Shown: one piece after another, positions 36,241 to 47,951 of the stretch
Layout of the letters: each line of letters opens with the position of its first letter
Position numbering within the stretch: position 1 is the stretch's first letter
Assembly: GCA_037974665.1 (NCBI GenBank)
Contig: CM075764.1
Location: 120,404,325 to 120,468,324 of the forward strand
Direction: 5' to 3'
DNA from: Ehretia macrophylla
Taxonomy: Eukaryota > Streptophyta > Magnoliopsida > Boraginales > Ehretiaceae
Length of the DNA: 64,000 nt
Made by a program: the position numbers and the translations under genes
The notes under the pieces: generated by a model
Told to the model about the DNA's origin: nothing
The model's input: only the letters and a program-made list of their open reading frames with translations
Databases searched by the model: none

Positions 36241-36868
36241 AATTAGGATAGATAGACAATAATACAACTTTTTTCCGCATATGATAGAAATAAATAAATT
36301 CTATGTGACAATTTATCAAACACAATATAAGCACAAAATAAATAGAGAAAAGAAGAGAAGAGAAAATGGAATGAAGCCGTTGATTTTTAGGTGGTTCGCT
36401 AATCTAATCCACCACCCAAGGTTTTCCTCCCCTTAGGATTTCTACTAGCTCCACTAGTAATGCTTCTTCACAAGTTGGTGAAGCACAAACCAACACAACA
36501 AGGTCTCTTGACTCCACAAGAGTTTGTATAAGCTTTTTCACTTCTTTGAATCCGTAAAGAAGATTTCAAACACTCCATATACAATGATTCTCTCAAAGCT
36601 ATAGTAGTGTATATCTCACAAGAGAATTGAATAAAGGATGAGTACAATGAACTCTCTCTAAAGAGTAAATGAATACAATTCAAAACTTTTGACTATTTAA
36701 TTGATTTGCAAGTTAAAGCTCAATAATTATTCAAGCAAAATGTGTATTTTGAGATATGAAAACTATATCACAAATGCTTGAAGATCAAAAAAGTTAGATC
36801 TGCAAAAGAGGTATGTTGAAATATATAGAAACCATTTCCAACGGCTTTCTAACGGCTCCTTTTTTTAA

Positions 36869-36950
36869 AAGCCGGTTGAGTTGCCGGGTGAGTGGCCGGT
36901 CGACAAGTCGGTCGAGTTACTCGCCCGGCATTGCTCATCCGGCTTGCCCT
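36869..36950. repeat. GC-rich module in the inner copia LTR
   Basis: Repeated GCCGGTTGAG, GGCCGGTCGAC and GAGTTACTCGCCCGGC motifs in an AT-rich LTR; counterpart of the module at 31156-31280. Confidence 0.72.
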
Positions 36951-37489
36951 GTTTTTGCAAGCCAAGCAACACCTTTAAAATCCTATTTTTCAAAAAGAGT
37001 CATTTTTGAATGTAACCGACAAACTCGATACTACTTTGACCAAGTATTTCAAAAGACTCATTTTAAACATAAAATGATTTTTGCAATTCAAACTTTCAAA
37101 AAGACTTTTTCAAAGGAGAAAATTGTTTTGAGCTTTACCAAACAATTTCAAAGACATTCGACACATTATTTTTCGGTACCCCTTATGATACCACGTCTTC
37201 TCTTATAACTCCCTATTCACCTTTTTGAATCTTTAAGTCCTGGTTCTTGAAAATGAATCTTTGTTTCTCTAGTTCTTCAAGACGTTGTTTCTTTTTCATG
37301 AACACAACTTCTTCAAAAGAAAACTTCAAGAGTTTGATTAGGAAAACATTTCTTCATATATAAGCATCTTCCATTTAATGACTAGACTTTAAACATATAA
37401 ATCTTCTGCATATGATTTAGTCATTAAATAGTCCTTGTGTTAAGATTTAGTTATCATCAAAATACGAGATTTATACCCTTAGGCTAATA

Positions 37490-40400
37490 GTTGCCCTAAA
37501 GGTGAAGTATGAAGATACTTAGGTTATTGATAGTGGGTGCTCAAGGCACATGAAGGGAGGTGTATCTTTCTTTTATGAGATTGACAGAAACTTCAACGGT
37601 AAAGTTAGCTATAGAGGAAATGAAGGAGGCAAAGTCATTGGTAAGGGTAGCATAGGAGATATAAACTCTATTTCTATTCATGATGTCTTGTATGTTAAAG
37701 GTCTTAAACATAATTTACTAAGTGTAAGTCAATTTTGTGATAATGGATTTAGAGTTAAATTTCTATCTACTTGTTGCAAAGTGTATGATAAAGATGATAA
37801 AGTAATAGTTGTTGGAGATAGATGTGATAACGTATATGTAATCAATCTTCATGAATTAAAGTGAAAAAATGTGACATGCTTAGTTACCATTAATGAAGAT
37901 TCATGGTTATGGCATAGAAGACTTGGTTATGCTAATATGGATTTACTTGCTAAGCTTTCGAGAAAAAAACTTGTCATAGGTCTTCCTAAGACTAGATTTC
38001 AAAAAGACCATCTATGTAATGCATGTTAATTTGGAAAACAACATAAGACATCTTTCAAAACAATTAGCAAGGTAATTACATCAAGAGCTTTACAAAAATT
38101 ACATATGGATCTATTTGGTCCAACGGATGTGGCAAGTCTAGGTGGATCTAGATATGTCTATGTTATTATAGATGATTATACTAGATTCACATGGGTAAGA
38201 CCTCTTGCACATTAAAATGACGCCTTCAATGAATTTGCTAAACTTTGTAACAAGGTGAAAAATGAGAAAGGCTATTACATAAATTGCATTCACAGTGACC
38301 AAGGCACCGAATTTATAAATGCATCTTTTATGAATTATTGTGAAGAACGTGGCATTGAACATAATTTTTCGACTCCTAGAACTCCTCAACAAAATAGGGT
38401 AATAGAAAGGAAGAATCGAACACTACAAGAAATTACAAGAACAATATTAAAAGAAAATAACTTGCCAACATACTTTTGGGGTGAAGCCATAAATACCGCA
38501 TGTTATGTGTTAAATCGTGTGCTAATTAGACCTTTTCTAAAGAAAACACCCTATGAATTATGGAAAAGTAGAGCACCAAATGTATCTTATTTTAAAGTGT
38601 TTGGTTGTAAGTGTTTCATCCTTAATACAAAAGAACATCTTGGCAAATTTGATTCGAAATCGGATGAAGGACTTTTTATGGGTTACTCTTCAAGAAGTAA
38701 AGCTTATAGAGTCTTTAACAAAAGAAATATGCTTATCGAAGAGTCTATGCATGTGGATTTTGATGAAACTAATTATTTTGCTCCGAGAAAGAATGATAAT
38801 GATATAGGTGTTTCTGAAGTTGACACTCAAATCTTACCTACAACCATCGGCAACGAGGGAACCTCAAGAGATCCAAAGGAGACAAATGTTAAAGAGGGTC
38901 AAACCTCAAAGGATGGTGAAACTCTAGAAAATCCACAAGGAGTACAACCAATGCAAAATGACCAAGAAGTGACAACAAATGATGATCTACCAAAATGTTG
39001 GAAGTTTGTAAGAGATCACCCAAATGACCAAATTCTTGGTGATCCTTCAAACGGAGTAAGAACTCGCTCTAATCTAAATGCATATTGTGAACATGTTGCT
39101 TTACTTTCTCAAGTAGAGCCTAAAAATGTTAAAGAAGCTTTAGATCATGAAGATTGGATAGTTGTCATGCAAGAATAATTAAATCAATTTGAAAGAAGTA
39201 AAGTGTGGCATCTAGTTGAAAAACCAAAGGATTATCCTATAATTGGTACAAAATGGATTTGTAGAAATAAGTTAGATAAATCCGGGGTTATAACTAGGAA
39301 CAAAGCTAGACTAGTGGCTCAAGGGTATAATCAAGAAAAAGGGATAAATTATGATGAGACTTTTGCTCTAGTGGCTAGACTTGACTCCATTCGTATGCTT
39401 CTTGCTTTTTCATATTTTATCAACTTTAAATTATATTAAATGGATGTAAAAAGTGCATTTCTAAATGGCTATCTTAAGGAAGTATATGTGAAATAACCAC
39501 CCGAATTTGAAGATTCTAACTTGCCAAATCATGTATATAAACTAGATAAGGCATTATATGGCCTTAAGCAAGCACCTAGAGCATGGTATGATAGACTTAA
39601 CAATTATTTGCTTGAAAAAGGGTTTACTAGAGGAAAATTGGATTCAACCATTTTTGTCAAAACAAAAAATAAAGATATATTGCTTGTGCAAATTTATGTT
39701 GATGATATAATTTTTGGTGCTGCTGATGAATCCCTTTGTGAGTATTTCTCTAAGTGTATGCACAAGGAATTCGAGATGAGTATGATGGGAGAATTGAATT
39801 TCTTTCTTGGACTCCAAATCAAACAAATACAAGAAGGTACTTTCATCAATCAAGCCAAGTACACTAGAGAACTTATCAAAAAGTTTGGGGTTGAGTCAGC
39901 AAAAGAAATGAGTACACCAATGTTAAAATCAATCAAGCTTGACAAAGATGAGGAATGTAACAAGATAGATGAAAAACAATATTGAGGTATGATCGGAAGT
40001 CTTTTTTATTTAACTGCTTCTAGACCCGATATTATATTTGTCGTGTGCTTATGTGCTTGTTTTCAATCTTGTCCTAGAGAGTCTCACTTAAATGTTGTAA
40101 AAAGAATCATTAGATATCTTAAGAGGACTATAGATTTAGGATTGTGGTATCCGAAAGGTACATCATTTGAACTTATAGGGTATTCGGATGCGGATTATGC
40201 ATGAGATCGAGTGGATAAGAAGAGTACTAGTGGATGTTGTCAATTTTTAGGACATTCATTGATCTTTTGGTCTAGTAAAAAACAAAATAGTGTAGCTATC
40301 TCTACGGCCGAAGCTGAAAATGTATATGCCGGAAATTGTGTTGCTCAAATTCTTTGGATGAAACAAAATTTACTAGACTATGGCCTTGTGTACGATAGTG

Positions 40401-40636
40401 TGCCTATTAAATGTGATAATACAAGTGCCATTAATCTTACTAAAAATCCCATTCAACACTCCAGAACAAAACATATTGAAATTAAGCATCATTTCATTCG
40501 TGATCATGTTAAAAAATGGGATGTTGTGATTAACTTCGTTGACTCTATGCATCAATTAGCTGATATTTTTACCAAACCTTTGCATGAGAATCAATTTTGT
40601 GTGATTAGAAGAGAGTTAGGCATGCTCAAAATATGA
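37490..40636 (+). pseudogene. pol of the outer copia (protease to RNase H), one frame with stops
   Basis: Reading frame 37490-40636 is continuous apart from about nine in-frame stops (near 37522, 37862, 38027, 38213, 39176, 39437, 39494, 39983, 40202). Order: protease DSGCSRHM (about 37527); zinc site WHRRLGYANMDLLAK (about 37910); integrase core with DLFGPTDV, HSDQGTEFIN and TPRTPQQNRVIERKNRTL (38110-38430); RT with LVAQGYNQEKG and YVDDIIFGA (39310-39725); RNase H with KKSTSGCCQFLGHSL and TKHIEIKHHFIRDH (40220-40510). The 5' part of pol and the end of gag are missing before 37490, where the inner copia joins. Not functional. Confidence 0.9.
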
Positions 40637-40694
40637 GTACACATGCATTTCATGAAGTTTCATAAGCATAGAACTACTTCCTGGCATAATATGC

Positions 40695-40832
40695 CCAACC
40701 GGAGGAGGGTGTGCCCACCAGTCGACCGGTGGAGTTCGCCTCGTCCGGTGGATGTGTCTCGGGCGGAAGAGGGTCTGGCACTGGTCGACCGGCGCTTACA
40801 CCCTCGTCTGGTCGTGGCACTGACGGGCAAAA
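40695..40832 (-). repeat. Inverted copy of the LTR GC-rich module ahead of the outer aORF
   Basis: In complement this aligns with the LTR modules: the plus-strand strings CTCGTCCGGTGGA and GTCTCGGGCGGA here match the complement of the LTR at 43275-43305 exactly, with TCGACCGGT-type motifs on both sides. It lies between RNase H (ends 40636) and the aORF (starts 41119). Confidence 0.8.
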
Positions 40833-41118
40833 GGTTTAAAACTTCAAATTTCATCTTCAAACCACAATTTCTCTTCATTCACAACTCTTCAAATTCTCTC
40901 CCACTTCAATTCCACTACTTTGCATTGTCTTATATTGTCTTCAAAATCTCATCCTTACATTGCAAACAAAAAGGCCAAGCTCTCAATTTCACAACTCATC
41001 CAATTTTTTTTAAAATCTTTTCCAAAACTCTTTACCAATCTTTGTGCACTCAAGGTGCTCGGCAAAATTCCCAAACCAAATTTTTTCTACCTTTTCTTGC
41101 AAATTTTCTTATCTATCA

Positions 41119-42408
41119 ATGGCATCATCATCTAGACAAGCATCCAAGAGACAAAGGACTGCATTTAGGCCTCATACCGTTGATCCCTGGGATCCCATGC
41201 ATGTCATCACACTGAAAGATTTCTCATAAAAGGAAATAATATGGGGTAAGCGTATTGATCCTTCATACTTTTTGGACAATACTCGTCCACATAAACTGAT
41301 TAGATATCAAAGATGGCTTCCTCTTTTTGGACTAGAAGACATAAATTATGATATGTGGGTTCGGGAATTCTATGCATATTTGGTAGAAGGAGAAGATAGA
41401 GGTGTGCGTGGGCTAAAGATTAAGGTAAATGGAGTTAATATATTTGTGGGCGAACGAGATTTGGCTGATTTGTTTGGCATACCAAATAATGGCTTAAAAC
41501 TCTATTCTACAGCTAACTTACCAAGCGGACTACACGACACTGCCCTAAGGGAGATGTTTACTACCTTGTGGAAAGACTTGGGAAGAACGAAACAGTTTAT
41601 GCCAAAGAAAGATCAACTCTGTGCTGAGAAACGTTTGCTCCTCTACATTCTAAATCACTCCATCATGCCTCGCATTGTAAGAGACGGGACAATTCCATCC
41701 TTTACAGGTTATGTGATGCACCTCATGTACACAAAGGTAAAAATCAACCCTCCCTACATCATGCTTAGTCACATATTGGCTTTTAAAAAGAAATCCTTGC
41801 CCTATGGGATGCTCTTGTGTCACTTCTTCCATCTTAAGGGTATTCATCGTGTTGGTCAGTTTGCACCCTTGAATGATGCCACATACCTCCTTGACCAATA
41901 TTGACTAGATCGACAATACATAGCTCGTGAAAATAACGACATTATCTACATTACGCAACATAAATTCCGCAAGGTACAAACTAAGGTAGCTGATGATCTA
42001 GAGAACTATGACCTTGGGGAAGCAGGTGATGAAAGTGATACAGCAAGTGAGAGTCATGAAGGCGATCACGAAGGCAAAGATACTAGACCTTCACGAGTTG
42101 ATATTGGAGGGGCTAGTTCATCTACAACGAGAAGACCTCGCCCAGCTACTCTTGACGAAATAGATGCCAAAGTTGATAATTTGACTTTGAAAGTTGATCA
42201 GTTATCCTTGACTGTTGGAGAAGTCAACTCTGAGTTGCAGGGAATGAAGACGATGCTCGAGAAGCTTTATGAGAAATTCATGAAGGATTCAGTCTGTTGC
42301 CTTGCAATGCATATGATGATCCCCTTTTCTCTTTCGCTTTACACTTTGCAATTTCCTTTTCACACAATCATGTTTTACTTTGTCATGCACTATCTTCCAT
42401 GGTTTTGA
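41119..42408 (+). pseudogene. Extra ORF (aORF) of the outer copia, downstream of RNase H
   Basis: A single frame of 429 codons from the ATG at 41119, with two in-frame stops (TAA at 41227, TGA at 41902) and no frameshift. Parts: basic start (SSSRQASKRQR); globular part with YQRW (residue about 63), WVREFYA (about 80) and LPYGMLL (about 227); an acidic serine/glutamate-rich linker; a predicted coiled coil (about residues 347-390, with L/V/I every three to four residues); and a hydrophobic C-terminus of over 30 residues rich in F, L, M and I. The globular part shares motif order with the inner copia aORF and resembles the putative plant transposon protein family (recalled as PF20167). The site matches the env-like ORF of SIRE elements. 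Function unknown. Confidence 0.75.
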
Positions 42409-42836
42409 TACTTTGTTTATTTGATATTTCAACTCTATTGCTTTGGAAATTTTTCTTACTATGACTTGCTTTACTTTGTGATTTTGTGTCAAGTGTTTGG
42501 TGTTCAAATCTAGACATGCTTTTCTTTGTTTGCCATTGTCACCTAGGAAGCTTATATTGTTGTGTGAATGTTCTTCATGTTTTGCTAATGACAAAAAGGG
42601 GGAGAAAAAGTGTATAAATAATAGAAGCATATTAAAAAAAAAAAAAACTATACATTAAGGGGGAGTTGTTATGTATGCACCCATTGAGGGGGAGTCTTTT
42701 GAACAAACCTATATCTTAGGTTTAAACAAACTCACAATGCACAAAATGCTAAATACAAACTCATTTATACTTATATATACTCTCTCAAACTCATTTATGC
42801 TTATATTGTTATTATTTGAGATAAGTTTTGTCATCA

Positions 42837-42850
42837 TCAAAAAGGGAGAG
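42837..42850 (+). promoter_or_regulatory. Polypurine tract of the outer copia
   Basis: AAAAAGGGAGAG just before the 3' LTR start TGTTAGCC at 42853. About 430 bp between the aORF end and this tract carry no other coding region. Confidence 0.75.
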
Positions 42851-42852
42851 AT

Positions 42853-44064
42853 TGTTAGCCTAAAGGGTTTTTAAATCTTGATTTTGATGATTACAAACCA
42901 TAAATGTGTTTAATGAGTTTGTTAAGTATGCAAAAGCAAAGATGAATCAAGTTTGACTCCGACTCCAAGATTATCGAGCTAAAGAATGAAGAAGAATATC
43001 CATCAACTTAAGGAGAAGATTCGAAGAATGAAGATGGAGTTATAAGGATGGAGACGGAAGTCATAAGGGGTACCGGTTAGGACTTGATTGGGGTTTTGAG
43101 GCTTGCAAATAGTATATGCTCAATAGTGATTCCCAAACAACAGTTTTGAAATGTGTGTTTTATACCTTACAAAACTTGTTCAAAAGAATCATTTTTAAAA
43201 AATCCAACCCTGAAAGTCTTGGTTTCACCGGATGATCCCTCGGCGACCGGTTGACCGGTGGCTAGAGGGTCGTCCGCCCGAGACTTGTCCACCGGACGAG
43301 GGTCTCTCGACTGGTCGACCAGTGAACAGGGGTTGACCGGTCGGGCCAAAAATGCTGATTCAAAATATAGCCGTTTGTGAACGTTGAGAGCAATAATTAC
43401 ACCATTTTTTCAGCGCTATTAAGTGCTCTCAACTGCAAAATTTGAAGGCATTGATTCCAAGCATTTACTCTTGAGTTCTTTCATCATCTTAATCTTTGAA
43501 TCATCATTGAGCTATACTTGAGCAAGAAATTGTTAGCAATATTTTGAGAAAACATTTATTGTATTCATCTACCCTAAAAAGAGGGCGTTTATTGTGATTC
43601 TCAAACACTTATCAAAAGAGAGAGTTAAACACTTTGAAATGAAAGATTTCCTTGTCAAAGGTGTTGGAGTGAAAGCTTTGTATTGAGAAGAGTTGTTTTT
43701 CTATTGTAAAGCTTGAACTACCATTGTAGTTGGTTTGTGGACTCACTAATATTTGAAGAGCCACCATAGTGAAGATTGTTGAAATCCTAAGCGGGGAGCT
43801 TAGGTCGTAGACTTAGGCGGGGGCCGAACCACGCTAAATCGCGATTTGCAATCTCTTTCTCTCAACTCTCTCTTTACATTATTTTCTGCACACCAAGTGT
43901 TTGAAAAATTGTCTTACTCATGTTTTATATTGCTAGAGTGCACATCTATTTAAGATTGTTATTGATTAATCATTGCTAGTATATTGCCTAATCAAAAAAG
44001 TAGTATTATTGTTTATATGACCTGATTCACCCCTCCCCCCCTTAGGTTTAATTAAGGGACAACA
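42853..44064 (+). repeat. 3' LTR of the outer copia (1212 bp)
   Basis: Starts TGTTAGCCTAAAGGG and ends GGGACAACA, followed by the target duplication ATATC. It carries the GC-rich module at 43221-43347. Confidence 0.92.
43221..43347 (+). repeat. GC-rich CCGG/TCGA module in the 3' LTR
   Basis: Direct counterpart of 13811-13940, with several point changes that alter CCGG and TCGA sites. Confidence 0.8.
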
Positions 44065-44466
44065 ATATCTATAAAATTTTAGCTTTTGAACTATAGAATT
44101 TTTCACACTGCAGCTATGGTTAGAAGTACTGTTGAAAAATCCATTGGCTGTTTGGCGCTTATTGGCCAATGTTTAGTTTTTAAAAAGTTTGAGGGTAATG
44201 CTGAATTTTTAAAAATATAGAGGGATATATTTCAAAACGAAAAAAAGAAAAAAGTTTCTCGCATTATATAAAAACAGTGTCATAAATTTTTTTTTTGAAA
44301 AGCTCCAAATTAAAGCTTTTTATTTTTGTTTATGTTTTTTTATACCTTTTTTTTAGTTTAAGTATTTACCTAAAAGCTCTTTAAAAAATGAGCTAAACAA
44401 GTTCGGCTTCTAAATTCGTACAAAACATTTTTAAGTGTTTAAAAATTAAATCAAACAAACCATTAG
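44065..44466. mobile_element. Right part of a miniature element into which the outer copia inserted
   Basis: It aligns with 62895-63265 of the element at 62878-63280, including TTTCTCGCATTATATAAAAA. The missing left end (about 13449-13466) lies on the other side of the outer copia; the two parts join across ATATC. The target was therefore an older dispersed repeat. Confidence 0.7.
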
Positions 44467-44541
44467 TAGCATTTAATGTTAGGACTAAAGAGAAACAACA
44501 ATATAATGTAATGATTACCATCGATAATCACCTTGATACCA

Positions 44542-44812
44542 TGTTAGAAGAATATAAATTAAAGAGAGAAAAAAGTATATTCATATTTTAATATATTAAA
44601 GTTATTAGGTGGAGAATTTTGGGATTAAGCATCAAAAGGCCTTTAGAAGAGAGAAAAATAGTCTGTATCTACATTTAATTGATGTTAGAGAAGTAAATAA
44701 GATAGAGCTTATTTATAGAGTTCAAATTTGACCAAGAAAGAACTAATCTAACGTAATTATAATAAAATTGGTTATATTCTTATACTATGTCAAAAAAACA
44801 AGTCTAATAACA
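44542..44812 (-). repeat. Short LTR (271 bp) with primer-binding site
   Basis: In minus orientation it starts TGTTATTAGACTTG at 44812, ends TTCTAACA at 44542 and is followed at once by TGGTATCAAGG (44531-44541), a primer-site sequence. It is about 85% similar by eye to 45365-45628. No gag-pol follows. Confidence 0.68.
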
Positions 44813-45364
44813 AGAATTAAAAACAAATCCTTAAGGTTGAATGGGCATTTTGGGCTGAACTAGTATCATTATAAGAGAAATTATAAGGAAAAATCCATTT
44901 CTTCCACGAGATTCAGTCTATTTCCCAAACCCTCATGAGGTTTTAGTTTTATCCAAATTTCTCCACAACAACTACTTTTTGTCAAATGAATCCTTAACAT
45001 TAATGAATTAACATTTTGGTTTTCTCTCGTTTTAGTGAGAAAAAAAAAATATTTGACAACAAAAAAAAATGTCTTCACCCAGTAACTAAAGAAATATCTT
45101 TACCTTACAAAAAAATCTTAACAAAAAGTATAAATATCTTCACCTAAAACTCAAGCAAAAAAATATATCATCACCCAAAAAATTACATTTATATCTTCAC
45201 CCAACAAAAAAAATACATCTTCACCAACAAAGAAAAGATGTTTCCTCTGCGCATGAATTTAATTTTAAATATCAGGCATGTTTTTCAACAGAGCGGTGGT
45301 TACATTGTGTAAGGATGGCAATGGTATAGTGTGACGATTATCAGGAATAATTGTTTTGATACCA

Positions 45365-45628
45365 TGTTAGGATAATATAAAAGAGAGAAAAGTGGATAGA
45401 GAAAGAATAAAACATCTTTATATATCAGTATATTGAAGTTATTAGGTGGACAACATTAATTAGGAGTTAAAAGAGAATCTCTACATATTTAATCGGTGGT
45501 AAAGAAGTAGAATAAGAACGCTTGTTTATAAAGTTCAGAACATAAGAAGAATAAAGAAGTAATCTAACATAATTAAAATAAAATTGGTCATATTCTTATA
45601 CTATGACAAGAAAACCAGTCTACTAACA
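45365..45628 (-). repeat. Short LTR (264 bp) with primer-binding site
   Basis: In minus orientation it starts TGTTAGTAGACTGG at 45628 and ends ATCCTAACA at 45365, followed by TGGTATCAAAAC (45353-45364). The 550 bp between this and the LTR at 44542 has no coding region and no clear purine tract. Confidence 0.65.
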
Positions 45629-45990
45629 AGAATTAGAAACTAGTATATGATGTTCTTTAATGAAATCTAAACTAGATATGATAATATGGGAAATTATATG
45701 GGAAAATACCATATCTCAATGAGATTTAGGTGGCGATTGATATGTTAAAATGAATTAAGAATAAAATAACATTATCGATTTTACTCTAATTTTCATGTTT
45801 GGAATGAAGTAATGAACTTGAAAATCTCATTCTTTAGGTAATGCAACTCCCACGAATTCGGGAATAGCCATTCCAGACAAAAAAGTATGAAATTAGCCCA
45901 TTCTTATATCCTTGAGAATATACTCATTTGTCAAATGATCAAAATATCATTTCGAAATATAACATGTACAAAATAACAAAAGTCAATCAT

Positions 45991-46113
45991 GATTATTATT
46001 ATTATTATTATATTAAATTATATTATATTCAAATGACTAATGACTTTTCAAAACATTACATGCGTATAATAATAATAAGGATTGATTATTATTATTATTA
46101 TTGTTGTTGTTGT
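45991..46113. repeat. ATT/TGT trinucleotide microsatellites
   Basis: ATT runs near 45991-46010 and 46085-46102, the second continuing into a TGT run to about 46113, with ATA repeats between. Confidence 0.8.
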
Positions 46114-46169
46114 TCTTTCCTTTTGATATATATATTATTTAAATGATTTATAAATATGATTTGTTATTT

Positions 46170-47951
46170 TTGAAGGAAAACGATATAAGCAACATGATTC
46201 ATATTCAAAATTTTTTATGAACATGGTGGAAACAATCATGCAGGATCTTATGCGATTAAACATGAATAACATAATTTAATTCTAAATTATAATTAAGTTT
46301 TACATACCTCTTTGCGCATAACGAAAAATTGAAAACTTTACCTTCTCAAAGAAGATCTATACGCCTAGAATAGCTCTTCAACTCTTGATCTTCCATTCTA
46401 TGACCAAAATCTACTAACACAAGTTCTAGTTGTGGGACTAGAACTAAATTAAAGAAAAACTAGAATTGGGTTTCTTCAAAATATGAAGTTTACTCAAGAG
46501 AGAGAAAAGAAAGATCTCAGAAGAGATGGTACAATTTTTAGAGCTAGGGAAGCGGTCTATTTATAGGACAAGAGTCTGAGAAAAAATCTCCAGAACATCA
46601 ATGTGGTTTTCGACTGCAAGAATCCTATTTTTGCTCCATAATTAATTTTTCTATTTTTCCACTACCTTGATAGATTTTCCCTTCCCTGGTTCGCCCCTGG
46701 ACCCACGTGACCTCCTTGGTTAGCGAGCTAGGGTCCTAGCTTAGCCAGTGTACTATAATTAATTAATTTGATATTTATTTAATTCAATTTTAGCCAATAA
46801 TTAAAAATAGAAATACCCAATCTACAAAATAGAAAGTCTATTTTTAATACTTAATTGCCAATGAATTAAATACTCTCTCTACCATATTATTTCTTTAAAT
46901 TTAGCAAATATTGCTTATAAGATAATTTGGCTATCATTTCTCTAAAAATAAATAAAATATTTCTGCTAGCCCCCTAACAATATTTTATTATTCTAACCTT
47001 GGTTTATTCCACTATAAGACTATGACTATACTAGAGGATAAATATTGTATTAAACAAAAAATAGTATTACACCCAACTAAGTGATGAAATGACCAAACTG
47101 CCCCTCTATACTCACTCGTAGTCAAGACAGGTTCCATAGTATACTATTACCTCTTGAGCTACATCTTAAACTCCTTAGAAACTCTAATCCACAATCCAAC
47201 CATCCTCCGGGAGCTATCTACTCATCCAAGGGAGCTACCCTTAAGTGTAACATCCAGTACAACATACTGTACTACTATGCATAGATTCAGGATAATCTAG
47301 CTTGGATCATTCTAAAAAAGTGATTAATGTATAGATTCCTTATTGCATATGCATGTCCCTTCTAATCAAGTCCTATACACCCAAACAACAGAGTTAGTGA
47401 CTTAAGCATTTAGACCGCACCCATAATGGCTCAAAGTACAACCACTTGACTTCGTCGGTTCATCCACACATGCTCAAGATTAAGAGCAATGACCCACTTA
47501 GAAGCTCTGTAGGTATATATGAACTCTTTATTTGATAGTACGTATTTAGAGAGTTCACACCTACAGGGTCCATCTAATGCATACACATGTATAAGTGTAA
47601 TTAGTTTGGAACAAATCCATGATCAAGGCAAATCAACCTACTCCAAAGGGAACTTATTCTACTATGACTTCTACCATAGTAAATCACTCAACTTTACTAC
47701 TTGGTCATGAATATAATTACTCTAGTTAACAAGTGACCGTGACCTAGACCTTTTGTGCGTAACCACCACGTACCTAAGTCACTACTTGAAGCAAGGACCT
47801 CACATACATATATATATATACAGTCATCCACATAACAAATGAGAGAAAAAACATGTTCATATAATAAGATGACATTTTAATTATCAATTACAAATATTCA
47901 TTTACAGAAATGGCAAGTGCTAATGGTCTTTTGGGCATCCTATTTCCAACA
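46170..47951 (-). repeat. 3' LTR of the third copia (lower boundary approximate)
   Basis: In minus orientation it starts TGTTGGAAATAGGATGCCC at 47951, next to a short purine stretch. A TATA box (TATAAATA, minus strand) is at 46558-46565, well inside, followed by a leader-like region. The low-coordinate end could lie anywhere from about 46170 to 46250, since no second LTR copy is available for comparison. Confidence 0.65.

Larger units (their letters stand above)
28753..37489 (-). mobile_element. Inner SIRE-like Ty1/copia retrotransposon (minus strand)
   Basis: In minus orientation: 5' LTR (36198-37489), primer site, gag, pol, extra ORF, purine tract, truncated 3' LTR (28753-29028). It lies in the pol of the outer copia: the outer protease region restarts at 37490. 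The 3' LTR keeps only the first 276 bp and then joins chromovirus sequence, so the far flank and target duplication are lost. It is the same lineage as the outer copia but clearly a different family member. Confidence 0.87.
36198..37489 (-). repeat. 5' LTR of the inner copia (about 1292 bp)
   Basis: In minus orientation it starts TATTAGCCTAAGGG at 37489 (TGTTGGCC in the 3' LTR) and ends CCTACA at 36198. It contains a GC-rich module (36869-36950) and a 17-base homopolymer near its end. Confidence 0.88.
13467..44064 (+). mobile_element. Outer SIRE-like Ty1/copia retrotransposon, inflated by nested insertions
   Basis: The two LTRs (13467-14652 and 42853-44064) are flanked by the same 5-bp target duplication ATATC (13462-13466 and 44065-44069), proving one original insertion. 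In plus orientation the parts are: 5' LTR, primer site, gag (broken at 15486 by a chromovirus), pol from the protease onward (37490-40636), an extra ORF (41119-42408), purine tract and 3' LTR. The stretch from late gag to the start of protease is missing, lost with a deletion whose junction is at 28752. RT/RNase H wording such as YVDDIIFGA and EFEMSMMGELNFFLGLQI, the extra ORF and LTRs of about 1.2 kb suggest the SIRE/Maximus lineage. Confidence 0.9.

Noticed and set aside
40643..41215. A 190-codon frame between RNase H and the extra ORF of the outer copia
   Set aside because: It runs through the GC-rich module and AT-rich untranslated DNA, overlaps the start of the better supported aORF in another frame and has no domain.
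45721..45850. Similarity between about 45760-45820 and 58545-58600, considered as the flanks of the third copia
   Set aside because: The match is weak and both pieces look like copies of a dispersed repeat; no target duplication joins them.
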